The translations under genes were made by a program, and so were the position numbers. The notes beneath the pieces are model-generated. The model did not search any database. It was not told where the DNA came from and was given only the letters and a program-made list of their open reading frames with translations. Below, one piece after another: positions 7,215 to 15,739 of a stretch of DNA of 64,000 bases. Source of the stretch: CAYNRG01 sp964399545 (GTDB taxonomy: Bacteria; Bacillota_I; Bacilli_A; Erysipelotrichales; Erysipelotrichaceae); contig CAYNRG010000001.1 in assembly GCA_964399545.1 (NCBI GenBank), forward strand, positions 124,001 through 188,000, written 5' to 3'. Position 1 is the stretch's first letter, and every line of letters begins with the position of its first letter.

Positions 7215-7842
7215 AATCTTAGATAAAATGGAAGTACTTTTCCCTAATGCTGAATGTGAACTTGTGCATAGGGATGCTTTTGAGTTGGCTGTGGCTGTGG
7301 TTTTATCTGCGCAAGCAACGGATATATCTGTAAACAAGGTCACGCCAAATCTTTTTGCAAAGTATCCAACTCCTAAGAAAATGTCAGAAGCAACAGTTAA
7401 AAGTTTAGAAAAAGAGATAAAAACAATTGGATTATATAGAAATAAAGCAAAACATATTCATGGATTAGCAACAGTAGTTCAAGAAGAATTTGGTGGAGTG
7501 ATGCCAGATTCGATGGAGAAATTAATGACACTGCCAGGAGTGGGAAGAAAGAGTGCCAATGTAATTATGAGTGTCTGTTTTGGTATGCCGGCAATTGCGG
7601 TAGATACTCATGTAGAAAGAATATCTAAAAGATTAGGTTTGGCGTATAAAAAAGATTCAGTTTTTCAAGTAGAACAGAAGTTAATGAAAAAAATTCCAAA
7701 AGAACGTTGGACAAGAGCTCATCATCTGTTTATTTTCTTTGGTAGATATTTATGTATGGCACGAAACCCTCAATGCACTGAATGCCCATTTGTAAGTTGT
7801 TGTAAAGACAAGCTTGCAAAAGCGAAGGCTGGAATAGAATAA
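7201..7842 (+). CDS. nth: Endonuclease III
   Basis: A 213-residue base-excision-repair glycosylase/AP lyase acting on oxidised pyrimidines. The helix-hairpin-helix LPGVGRKSANV carries the catalytic Lys, VDTHVER carries the catalytic Asp, and the C-terminal [4Fe-4S] loop has C-X6-C-X2-C-X5-C spacing. The frame opens at a TTG at 7183, but the TTG at 7201 fits family N-termini better and has AAAAGGG upstream. GTG at 7192 or 7207 is also possible. It overlaps dnaD and ends at a convergent terminator facing the PBP gene. Confidence 0.93.
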   Translation: MKVNEILDKMEVLFPNAECELVHRDAFELAVAVVLSAQATDISVNKVTPNLFAKYPTPKKMSEATVKSLEKEIKTIGLYRNKAKHIHGLATVVQEEFGGVMPDSMEKLMTLPGVGRKSANVIMSVCFGMPAIAVDTHVERISKRLGLAYKKDSVFQVEQKLMKKIPKERWTRAHHLFIFFGRYLCMARNPQCTECPFVSCCKDKLAKAKAGIE

Positions 7843-7935
7843 AAAAAGCTGATTTTTAAACTGCACTCTATAGAGTGCACGTTTTTTTTGTGTCTACTCT
7901 ATCGGGTATAGCTTATTTATAAGGTCAGCTTTTTT
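7842..7935. terminator. Nested bidirectional terminator between nth and the PBP gene
   Basis: The inner palindrome TGCACTCTATAGAGTGCA (7862-7879) followed by a T8 run terminates plus-strand transcription. An outer 11-bp pair (7842-7852 with 7925-7935), flanked by A and T runs, encloses it and can serve the minus strand. Confidence 0.8.
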
Positions 7936-7956
7936 AGATTTAATCTAAATGTAGTA

Positions 7957-10731
7957 TTAAGGGATCAAACAAGCATTTATATCTTGATCATAAACTCCTT
8001 CAACGCAAATACAGTTTGGATAGGTTCCGATGGAATCTATAGGACAACTTAGTGGCTCCGTTGTGCTTTCAGGTGGAGCTGTTGTCTCAGGAGTTGGAGT
8101 TGGGCTAGGCTTAGGATCTTCGTAACAAGCATTATCATACCAGAAATACCCTTCGAGTAAGCAGCCTGCCTCTGTTCCTAAATCAGGAGTTGGGGTAGGG
8201 ATATTTACTTGAATGGAGTCACAAAGTTCATTGCTAGATTTATCTAAGAATTCGTATCCGTAGAAACCACAAAACTTCAAGGTTTGTCGTCCTGGAGATA
8301 GGTCTAAGGTTTCGGTGATGGTAGGCTGATCTGTGATAACTTCTTTTATCAACTGATCGCCTTCATAGATACGCGCTTTATAACGAACAGGGCCAAAGAG
8401 CCAAGTGTAATCAAAGATTCTTTTTCCCCAAGCATCAATCCAACGGTCTCCAACTTGAAGTCCCACATCTATGGAATCAGGAGCGATAACTAGCTGCTCG
8501 GGATTTGGATAGGGGTTCCAAGATAAAGTGAAGGAATTTTCATTGTCATATTGAGCTTTGAATGACTCTATGTTCTCAATAGAGGCAGATTCTGGAGGAA
8601 CTAAGGAATCTGCAAATTCTTGTTTGATTTCTCCTGTAACCAAGAAAGTAGGGTCCATATTTTCGATAGGATAAGCATAAGGCCAAGTTCCAAGAATATG
8701 AGAGATTGTTGTTACTCCGGATGGACGTGCGACAGCAGGAGGTGCAGATGAATCATTTCCGGCACTTAAGATGGCATTACTAATTTTGCCTGGGAGATTG
8801 AGCTTATTTTTGGCGCTAGAGAAATAAGTTCCAGCATCCTTGACTCCTTTTTCATAACCAAGCCATACAACATTTGTATACTGGGATGTAGCAGAAACCA
8901 TCCATTTATCTTTAGCGGCTCCACGAGGAATGTTAAAAGGTAATCCAGCAGTTCCCCAGTCTGTTGTTCCTGTTTTACCATAAACAGGGTAACTATTTCT
9001 TTTTAGAATCTGCATGTAGTTAAAATATGGTCCATTAACAGCTTCATACATTAATTGAGTAGTTAGATAGGCAGCAGCTTCACTGATGACACTATTTCTT
9101 GCATAATCAGGGTGAAGAGGTGCGCGGCCATCATTAAACTCAATGCGAGAAATAGTATGAGGTTGAATATAATATCCACCATTAAGCATAGCGGCATGAG
9201 CACTTGCAAGCTCTACTGCACTAACTTCAAAGCTAGATCCCCCAATTGCATAACCAAGATCGAAGGTTTCACTTTTTACTTTCGAAAAGCCGAGGTTTTG
9301 TAAATAATTGACAACCACTTCACGACCATTAGGAACTGTGTCGATTACTTCTTGAAGTGCTTGAATAGCAGGAGTATTTAAAGAGGTTCCAATTGCATAA
9401 TCTAAAGTAACTTGGCCATAATATTTACCATTAAAGTTTTTGATAACAGTATTTGTACCACGGTATACAATAGGTCTATCGGTAACAACGTGGCTTGTTG
9501 ACCATCCTAAATGTTCAAAGGCTAGGGCATAGTCTAGGAAAGTTTTAACGGCCGATCCAGGTTGTTTATATTGATCTGTAGCATGATTTAATAGAAGACT
9601 TCCACCGCGACCATAATTACGTCCACCACCAATGGCGACAATTTGACCTGTCTGATTATCTACTGTAACCATTGCTACCTCCATTAGTTCATCAGGGAAG
9701 GTGATACCTTCATAGGAGTCTGATTGGATTTTGTCCATTGTTGCTTGGAGGTCTTTATCCATATATGTATAAATCTTCATTGGTACTGAAGTAGGATCTA
9801 ATCCAGTTAATGATTGAACTTCACGAATAACGGTATCAACATAAGATTGGTAGGTATAATCAATTCCGTTATTTAACGTTTTTTGATTGTTCGGATTTAC
9901 GAGAAGGTCTTCAACTTTAATAGATTTAGCTAACTCTGCTTCCTCTTTGGAGATGTAACCGTGATAGAGCATCATGTTTAATACGGTGTTTCTTCGTTTG
10001 GTTGCAAAATCTAAATAGCGGAAAGGGTTATAAGAATAAGGAGAATTTACAACTCCGGCTAGCATTGCACTTTCAGCTAAAGTCAACTCAGTGACATCTT
10101 TTCCAAAGTAATATTCAGCAGCTTTTTGAATACCACGAATATTTCCGCTACCGCCAAAGTTTGACTTGTTGACATACATTTCAAAGATGGCTTGTTTATT
10201 TGTATTTTTTTCTAACTCCATAGCTAGAAAAATCTCTTGGACTTTTCTAGAGATGCTTTTTGATGCAGGAATACCTCCATCATCATCCATGAAATAAGTC
10301 ATTTTAGTTAACTGCATTGTGAAAGTAGAACCCCCTTGAGCGAAACTCATAGCTCTAAGGTTTTCAATCATAGCTTTCATAAAGCGAGGAACATCAAACC
10401 CGTTGTGGTCAAAGTAACGTGAATCTTCAATAGCGATAAAAGCATCAATTAAAGAGGTAGGTAAATCATCGTAAGTTACATTGGTACGAATTTGTCTTCC
10501 GACATCAGCAACGAGTTGACCATTTTGATCGAAAATTTGAGAAGACTCCTTACTATCATAATAGTCTAAGCTGAAATCAGGTGAATCTTTCAACATAGTG
10601 CCTAGAATAAAAAGTCCTGAGGCTCCTATAATTAATTCAATCACAACAAGCACACTAATAATTGTTGCCCAAAGATTTTTTTTATGTATTTTTCTCTTTT
10701 TTTGAGAGCGTTTATTTTCTGTTTTTGTCAT
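7957..10731 (-). CDS. ponA: Class A penicillin-binding protein (PBP1-type) with Cys-rich tail
   Basis: A 924-residue bifunctional peptidoglycan synthase. One membrane helix (~22-45) anchors it. The GT51 glycosyltransferase domain has catalytic Glu102 in EDSRYFDHNG and the QGGSTFTMQ motif. The transpeptidase has the SxxK nucleophile S393-A-V-K396, SLN at 450-452 and KTGT at 586-589. A fibronectin-like region (~710-840) and a Pro/Thr-rich linker lead to a C-terminal tail with six cysteines in the last ~75 residues. AGGAGG lies 6 bases before the ATG, and recU overlaps by 20 bases, the conserved recU-ponA pair. The cysteine tail is extra to the standard domains; its role is unknown. Confidence 0.95.
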   Translation of the reverse strand: MTKTENKRSQKKRKIHKKNLWATIISVLVVIELIIGASGLFILGTMLKDSPDFSLDYYDSKESSQIFDQNGQLVADVGRQIRTNVTYDDLPTSLIDAFIAIEDSRYFDHNGFDVPRFMKAMIENLRAMSFAQGGSTFTMQLTKMTYFMDDDGGIPASKSISRKVQEIFLAMELEKNTNKQAIFEMYVNKSNFGGSGNIRGIQKAAEYYFGKDVTELTLAESAMLAGVVNSPYSYNPFRYLDFATKRRNTVLNMMLYHGYISKEEAELAKSIKVEDLLVNPNNQKTLNNGIDYTYQSYVDTVIREVQSLTGLDPTSVPMKIYTYMDKDLQATMDKIQSDSYEGITFPDELMEVAMVTVDNQTGQIVAIGGGRNYGRGGSLLLNHATDQYKQPGSAVKTFLDYALAFEHLGWSTSHVVTDRPIVYRGTNTVIKNFNGKYYGQVTLDYAIGTSLNTPAIQALQEVIDTVPNGREVVVNYLQNLGFSKVKSETFDLGYAIGGSSFEVSAVELASAHAAMLNGGYYIQPHTISRIEFNDGRAPLHPDYARNSVISEAAAYLTTQLMYEAVNGPYFNYMQILKRNSYPVYGKTGTTDWGTAGLPFNIPRGAAKDKWMVSATSQYTNVVWLGYEKGVKDAGTYFSSAKNKLNLPGKISNAILSAGNDSSAPPAVARPSGVTTISHILGTWPYAYPIENMDPTFLVTGEIKQEFADSLVPPESASIENIESFKAQYDNENSFTLSWNPYPNPEQLVIAPDSIDVGLQVGDRWIDAWGKRIFDYTWLFGPVRYKARIYEGDQLIKEVITDQPTITETLDLSPGRQTLKFCGFYGYEFLDKSSNELCDSIQVNIPTPTPDLGTEAGCLLEGYFWYDNACYEDPKPSPTPTPETTAPPESTTEPLSCPIDSIGTYPNCICVEGVYDQDINACLIP

Positions 10732-11302
10732 TTTTTCCTCCTAGGTAAAGTTGATCAACAACTGTTAAGTAGTCTACTCTTGGTTGATAACCCAAAGAAA
10801 TGCGATGGGCATTTTTTTGAAACCAAGAATAAGGGATAGAGCGCCTTTCTCCAAAATAAGCGGTAATCATATCATTTGCATCAACAAGGTAAACTTCACC
10901 ATAACTTGAAAACCGGATAATCATAAAAGCGATTGCTCCATGAGAAAGGACACTGCGTAAATGTTCGATTTGGTGGGGGTGAATGCTAGAAAACGGAAAA
11001 GAAGTTTTACTTGAACATTCTTTTGCTTCAAAATCAATTGCATATCCGCGATAAACTCCATTGTAATCAGTAGTGCTCGGCGTTTTGAAATAAGCCTCAG
11101 AAATCTTTGCAGCACTACGATGAGGGTAATCTACAGTAACAACCTGAATTGGTGTGGGCTTCTTATGTATATTGGCCCGTCCAATATCAAGGTAATATGC
11201 GTTAGAAATGTTAATTTCTTTTTCTAAGCTCATACCACGATTACTAGCTGAAACAGCTTGTACGGAGAGCTTTCTTTTTTTTCCATTTGGATATTTTATC
11301 AT
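10712..11302 (-). CDS. recU: Holliday junction resolvase RecU
   Basis: A 196-residue RecU resolvase, which cuts four-way junctions during recombinational repair in Firmicutes. The N-terminal NRGMSLEKEIN region, the metal-site Asp in TTDYNGVYRG, the catalytic AIDFEAKE (D/E-x-K) and the C-terminal IPYSWF are all present. It reads into the PBP gene with a 20-base overlap, as in B. subtilis. A TATAAT at 11324-11319 on the minus strand lies ~17 bases before the start, with a weak -35 (TTCATT). The leader would be very short. Confidence 0.93.
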   Translation of the reverse strand: MIKYPNGKKRKLSVQAVSASNRGMSLEKEINISNAYYLDIGRANIHKKPTPIQVVTVDYPHRSAAKISEAYFKTPSTTDYNGVYRGYAIDFEAKECSSKTSFPFSSIHPHQIEHLRSVLSHGAIAFMIIRFSSYGEVYLVDANDMITAYFGERRSIPYSWFQKNAHRISLGYQPRVDYLTVVDQLYLGGKNDKNRK

Positions 11303-11408
11303 TCTATCACCATGTCCTATTATACCTTATTTAAAATAAAAAATGAAAGAAATATTGATTTTAAAGCTAATTTTTGAGATAATCAATATAATTATGGAGG
11401 GAATTTTT

Positions 11409-11726
11409 GTGAGTAAGAAAATAAACTTAAGCATTCAAGATATTTTAGATAAGCAATTTAGTGTAGATTTTAAGGGGTATTGTGCAGCGGAAGTTGATGC
11501 ATTTTTGGATTTTGTTTTAGAAGATGTGGAAGTGTATCTTGGGGCATTAGAAGAAATGAATCAAAAATTAGTAGAAAGTGAAAAGAATAATGCAATGTTG
11601 CGTGCTCAAATTATTGAGCTAGAAGCAAAAGTGAGAGTTCCAGAAGAATCTGGAAATGTATCTCAAGTGGATATCTTAAAGCGTTTATCAAGATTAGAAC
11701 AAACGGTTTACGGAAATAAAGAATAA
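11409..11726 (+). CDS. gpsB: Cell division regulator GpsB (DivIVA family)
   Basis: A 105-residue DivIVA-like coiled-coil protein. GpsB shuttles PBP1 between septum and side wall in B. subtilis. The N-terminal membrane-binding domain has LSIQDILDKQF, then DFKGYCAAEVDAFLD, followed by a coiled coil (~35-75) and a short C-terminal helix DILKRLSRLEQTVYG. The start is a GTG at 11409 with GGAGGG 7 bases upstream; the longer frame from 11343 lacks a site and is not homologous. It is divergent from recU-ponA, whose product is the known GpsB partner, and is followed by rnpB as in B. subtilis. Confidence 0.9.
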   Translation: MSKKINLSIQDILDKQFSVDFKGYCAAEVDAFLDFVLEDVEVYLGALEEMNQKLVESEKNNAMLRAQIIELEAKVRVPEESGNVSQVDILKRLSRLEQTVYGNKE

Positions 11727-11728
11727 AG

Positions 11729-12071
11729 TACACTCGGGCAATCGCTGACAGAAATGTTAGAGGAAAGTCCATGCTCGCACAGTCTGCGATGACTGTAGTG
11801 TTTGTGCTAGTTGAAGTCATAAAACTAGGTAGGGAATCCTAACGGCTGAGTGAAAACCTAAGGGAAACTATGGTTGGAACCTTTAAAAGTGTCACAGTGA
11901 CGAAGTCCATTTGGAAACGAGTGGAGTGGAACGAGATAAACCCCACAAGCGAGAAACCCAAATTTGGTAGGGGAATCCTTTGAAGTGAATTGAAATAACA
12001 AAGGGATATTGAAAAATATAGATAAATGGTTGCCACCCGAAAGGGGACAGAACATGGCTTACAGAGTGTGA
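11729..12071 (+). ncRNA. rnpB: RNase P RNA, type B
   Basis: The catalytic RNA of RNase P, which matures tRNA 5' ends. The conserved 5' core AGAGGAAAGTCCATGCTCGC (11759-11778) and the 3' core GACAGAACATGGCTTACAGA are both present. The ends ACACTC (11730-11735) and GAGTGT (12064-12069) form helix P1. The length of ~343 nt and the internal arrangement fit the type B (Firmicutes) class. Exact ends are estimated from P1. It directly follows gpsB and is followed by a terminator, so it may share the gpsB transcript. Confidence 0.95.
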
Positions 12072-12076
12072 AATTT

Positions 12077-12105
12077 AAAGAGGGGATGGAAAATCTCCTC
12101 TTTTA
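12077..12105 (+). terminator. Terminator after rnpB
   Basis: An 11-bp stem with one G-U pair (12077-12087 with 12093-12103, GGAAA loop) ends in a T run. Confidence 0.8.
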
Positions 12106-12226
12106 TAATTTAAACTTTTCTTATGATCCATAGAGAAATGCAGTTATGAGATAAAGCAGCGTATCATTAGGGGGTAAGTAAGATGTAAAGAAATGAATTT
12201 TGACCTAGAAATAAAATTGGTTTTAT

Positions 12227-12255
12227 TTTACAATCCATGCGAAACTTGGTATAAT
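12227..12255 (+). promoter_or_regulatory. Promoter of pgsA
   Basis: TTTACA (12227-12232), a 17-base spacer and TATAAT (12250-12255) with a TGG extension. It lies 31 bases before the pgsA start. Nothing else was recognised in 12106-12226 apart from AT-rich sequence. Confidence 0.75.
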
Positions 12256-12286
12256 ATCAAGAAGAAAGAATAGAGGAGTAAGGTGT

Positions 12287-12898
12287 ATGAATTTACCCAA
12301 TCGGTTAACGATTTTGAGGATTTTGATGATTCCGGTCATTGTATTTGTTTGGTTATTTCCGGCTGCACAGTTTGGATGGGTTGTTCCAGAGTTTCAAATA
12401 GGGATTTTATCAAATGGATATAGTGTAGCTATTTCGTTAAAAAATATAATTTGTTTAGTTTTATTTGCGTTAGCTTCAATTACAGATTATTTGGATGGGA
12501 TGCTAGCAAGGAAAAACAATTTGATTACAACATTTGGAAAATTTGCGGATCCTATTGCGGATAAGTTATTAGTTTCTACAATGTTTGTGTTATTTGCGGC
12601 TGATGGAATTATTCCAGTAGTGCCAGTTTTAATCATGGTTATTCGTGACACTATTGTAGATGGGTGTCGAATGATTGCTTCACAAAATGGTGTAGTGGTA
12701 GCTGCAGGTTACTTAGGAAAAGTAAAAACAGTAGTTCAAATGGTTAGTATTGTGCTTATTTTATTGAATAACATTCCATTTGAGTTGTATCGATTACCGG
12801 TAGCAGATTTCATGCTATGGTTTGCGGCATTTATATCTATGGCAAGTGGTATTTCATACTTTAATCAGATGAAAGAATATATTTTTGAAAGTAAATAG
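12287..12898 (+). CDS. pgsA: CDP-diacylglycerol-glycerol-3-phosphate 3-phosphatidyltransferase
   Basis: A 203-residue integral membrane enzyme that makes phosphatidylglycerophosphate, the precursor of phosphatidylglycerol. The CDP-alcohol phosphotransferase motif DG-x2-AR-x8-G-x3-D-x3-D is complete in YLDGMLARKNN...GKFADPIADK (~71-93). The N-terminal LPNRLTILRILMIP is typical of PgsA. Several hydrophobic helices follow. An AGAGGAG site precedes the ATG. It sits just before recA; the cinA gene that separates them in Bacillus is absent. Confidence 0.94.
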   Translation: MNLPNRLTILRILMIPVIVFVWLFPAAQFGWVVPEFQIGILSNGYSVAISLKNIICLVLFALASITDYLDGMLARKNNLITTFGKFADPIADKLLVSTMFVLFAADGIIPVVPVLIMVIRDTIVDGCRMIASQNGVVVAAGYLGKVKTVVQMVSIVLILLNNIPFELYRLPVADFMLWFAAFISMASGISYFNQMKEYIFESK

Positions 12899-12945
12899 GA
12901 AAAAAATAGAAAGAGATAAACATTTATTAAGAAGGAGAGTAGACA

Positions 12946-13965
12946 ATGGCTGAAAAAGAAATAAAAAAAGATAATTTACTACAAGATGCATTAAAGCAAA
13001 TTGAGAAGCAGTATGGTAAAGGGAGTATCATGAAATTAGGAGATCGAGGGAATGTTGAAGTTGATGCTATTTGTTCTGGATCGATTACGTTGGATTATGC
13101 TTTAGGAATTGGTGGGTATCCCAAAGGAAGAATTGTAGAAATCTACGGACCTGAATCTTCAGGGAAAACAACATTGGCATTACATGCAATTGCAGAATGT
13201 CAAAAAAATGGTGGGAAAGCAGCATTTATTGATGCGGAAAATGCAATTGATCCACAATATGCTAAAGCATTAGGGGTGGATATCGATAATTTAATCTTAT
13301 CGCAACCTGATTCAGGAGAGCAAGCATTAGAAATAACAGAAATCTTAATTAAATCGGGAGCCATTGATTTAGTGGTTATTGATTCAGTTGCTGCTTTAGT
13401 TCCACAAACTGAACTAGATGGAGAAATGGGTGATGCTAATGTTGGTCTTCAAGCCCGATTAATGTCTAAGGCAATGAGAAAATTGTCTGGGGTGATGAAT
13501 CGTTCTAATTGTACTGCGATATTCATCAATCAGTTACGCGAAAAAGTAGGTGTAATGTTTGGTAGCCCAGAAACAACCCCAGGAGGAAGAGCTCTTAAGT
13601 TTTATTCATCTGTTCGACTAGATGTTCGCAGAAGTGAAGCTATTAAAAATGGTACAGATATTATTGGAAATAAAGTAAACGTAAAAGTTGTCAAAAATAA
13701 AGTTGCTCCTCCATTTAAAATTGCTCCGATTGAAATTAGATATGGAGAAGGGATTTCCCATCTATCTGAAGTTATTAATCTAGGAGTAGAGCATGAGTTG
13801 ATTCAAAAAAGTGGTGCTTGGTTTAGTTATCAAGGTGAAAAAATTGGTCAAGGTAGAGAAGCAGTTCGTTCATTCTTGATGGCGAATCCAGAAATTGACG
13901 AAGTGATTACAAAGCAGTTGAAAGAGAAATTGTTCTCTCCAAGTGAAAAAAACGAAGAAAAATAG
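12946..13965 (+). CDS. recA: Recombinase RecA
   Basis: A 339-residue RecA, the strand-exchange and SOS co-protease filament. Walker A is GPESSGKTT (~67-75), Walker B ends in LVVIDSVAAL, and loop L2 contains EKVGVMFGSPETTPGGRALKF. The usual DAEHALDP reads DAENAIDP, so the His next to the catalytic Glu is Asn. It follows pgsA by 47 bases with an AGAAGGAGAG site. No LexA/DinR-type GAAC-N4-GTTC box is visible upstream. A strong terminator follows. Confidence 0.97.
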   Translation: MAEKEIKKDNLLQDALKQIEKQYGKGSIMKLGDRGNVEVDAICSGSITLDYALGIGGYPKGRIVEIYGPESSGKTTLALHAIAECQKNGGKAAFIDAENAIDPQYAKALGVDIDNLILSQPDSGEQALEITEILIKSGAIDLVVIDSVAALVPQTELDGEMGDANVGLQARLMSKAMRKLSGVMNRSNCTAIFINQLREKVGVMFGSPETTPGGRALKFYSSVRLDVRRSEAIKNGTDIIGNKVNVKVVKNKVAPPFKIAPIEIRYGEGISHLSEVINLGVEHELIQKSGAWFSYQGEKIGQGREAVRSFLMANPEIDEVITKQLKEKLFSPSEKNEEK

Positions 13966-13999
13966 ACGTTTCTATCTTAAAGGAACTGAAATAAAATAT

Positions 14000-14042
14000 G
14001 AAAAGGGAATTTTGAATTGTAAAATTCACCTTTTCTTTTTTT
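14000..14042 (+). terminator. Terminator after recA
   Basis: A 14-bp stem with one bulged base (14000-14013 with 14021-14035) and a T7 tail. Confidence 0.85.
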
Positions 14043-14107
14043 ATAGCATGGCAAAAGGAGAAAATTAGAAGGAAAAAGCAAAATATTAAAGAAAATGTGA
14101 TTATTTC

Positions 14108-14136
14108 TTGAGAAAAGCAGAGATATTATATATAAT
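14108..14136 (+). promoter_or_regulatory. Promoter of rny-ymdB
   Basis: TTGAGA (14108-14113), a 17-base spacer and TATAAT (14131-14136), about 50 bases before the rny start. Confidence 0.75.
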
Positions 14137-14185
14137 GATAAAGGAGCCAAATTAAAAGTTTTATAGAAAGAATGGAGGATTTCTT

Positions 14186-15739
14186 ATGGAATTTACAGAA
14201 ATGTCCATTTTGTCTGGTATTATAGGGGTATTGTTAGGAATTATACTGATGTTTATCCTAGGACGGTTAGGGTTAAATCGCGCAAAACAAAAGTCAAAGT
14301 TAATGTTGGATGAGTCCGCTTCGAAAGCAGAGAATATTCTGCGTCAAGCAACTTTAGATGGGAAACAGCAAGTCTATGAGATGAAACTAGATGCTGAAAA
14401 AGACATAAAAGAAAAAAAATCGGAGATTCAAGAGGCAGAGAACAAGTTATTGCGCCGTGAAGATAGTATGAATTTCCGTGATGAGACTTTGCTTGCGAAA
14501 GAAAAACAAATTGATGATAAAAATCATCAAGTAACCGAAAAACTAAATAATCTAGAGAAGATGGAAAAGGAATTACAGTCACGTGTTGATCATCAGGTGG
14601 TAATTTTGGAAAAAGCAGCAAATATGAGTGCGCAAGATGCCAAAGATGAATTGATGGGTGTAGTTGAAAAACAAATGGAAAAAGAAATGGCTGTCTATAT
14701 TCGTGATAAAGAAGATGAAGCGAAGTCGAAGGCTGCAGAAAAAACTAGAAATATTATTGCTCTAGCAATTCAACGGTATGCTCAAGAAGAAGTTGTTGAA
14801 AGAACAGTTTCGGTAGTTGGGTTGCCAGGGGAAGAGATGAAAGGACGAATTATTGGACGTGAAGGTCGCAATATTCGTGCCATAGAACAGTTAACAGGGG
14901 TAGATTTAATTATAGATGACACTCCAGAAACAATTACAATTAGCTGTTTCAATCCAGTTCGTCGTGAAATTGCTCGACTATCCTTGGAAACATTAATTCG
15001 CGATGGGCGTATTCAACCTGGAAGAATTGAAGAAGTGGTCAATAAAGTCACTAAAGAGATGGATGAAACTATTCAAAAAACTGGGGAAGATACAGTCTTT
15101 AAATTAGGGATTGGTAAAATCAGTCGAGAGTTAGTTCTTTTATTAGGAAGATTGAAATATAGATATAGTTATGGGCAAAATGCTCTTCAACATAGTATTG
15201 AAGTAGCAACATTTGCGGGTATCATGGCTGCTGAATTAGGCCTAAATCAAACGATGGCTAAGAGAGCTGGGCTATTGCACGATATCGGGAAAGCCCTTGA
15301 TTTTGAGCAAGAAGGAACGCATATGGAATTAGGAGCTAAAGTAGCTCGTAAGCATGGGGAGAAAGATATTGTGATTAATGCAATTGAGTCTCATCATGGA
15401 GATGTAGAACCAATAGGTCTTATTTCAAATTTAGTTGCAGCAGCAGATGCATTAAGTGCAGCAAGACCTGGAGCTCGCTATGAATCTATGGAAAACTATG
15501 TAAATCGTCTTGAACAATTGGAGACATTAGCTAATCAGTTTGATGGTGTAGATAAATCGTTTGCAATTCAAGCGGGAAGAGAAATTCGAGTAATGGTTGT
15601 TCCAGAAAAAGTAGATGATGCAAGAATGGTTAAAATTGCACGTGAAATTCGTGAAAAAATTGAAGCTGAATTAACTTATCCAGGGCAAATAAAAGTAACA
15701 ATCATTCGTGAAACACGGGTCAATGAATTGGCGAAATAG
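14186..15739 (+). CDS. rny: Ribonuclease Y
   Basis: A 517-residue membrane-bound endoribonuclease that starts bulk mRNA decay in Gram-positives. An N-terminal membrane helix (~7-27) is followed by a long coiled coil (~30-200), a KH domain with GRIIGREGRNIRAIE, and an HD domain with HSIEVA, LLHDIGKA and ESHHGDVEP. Length is typical of the family. AATGGAGG precedes the ATG. Its stop abuts the ymdB start with no gap, as in the conserved rny-ymdB pair. Confidence 0.96.
   Translation: MEFTEMSILSGIIGVLLGIILMFILGRLGLNRAKQKSKLMLDESASKAENILRQATLDGKQQVYEMKLDAEKDIKEKKSEIQEAENKLLRREDSMNFRDETLLAKEKQIDDKNHQVTEKLNNLEKMEKELQSRVDHQVVILEKAANMSAQDAKDELMGVVEKQMEKEMAVYIRDKEDEAKSKAAEKTRNIIALAIQRYAQEEVVERTVSVVGLPGEEMKGRIIGREGRNIRAIEQLTGVDLIIDDTPETITISCFNPVRREIARLSLETLIRDGRIQPGRIEEVVNKVTKEMDETIQKTGEDTVFKLGIGKISRELVLLLGRLKYRYSYGQNALQHSIEVATFAGIMAAELGLNQTMAKRAGLLHDIGKALDFEQEGTHMELGAKVARKHGEKDIVINAIESHHGDVEPIGLISNLVAAADALSAARPGARYESMENYVNRLEQLETLANQFDGVDKSFAIQAGREIRVMVVPEKVDDARMVKIAREIREKIEAELTYPGQIKVTIIRETRVNELAK

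Noticed and set aside
11611..12055. Three minus-strand ORFs of 65-69 codons
   Set aside because: They are antisense to the end of gpsB and to rnpB, whose RNA conservation explains the sequence.
14253..14621. 122-codon minus-strand ORF inside rny
   Set aside because: It is antisense to the RNase Y coiled coil, with no start signal and no protein-like pattern.
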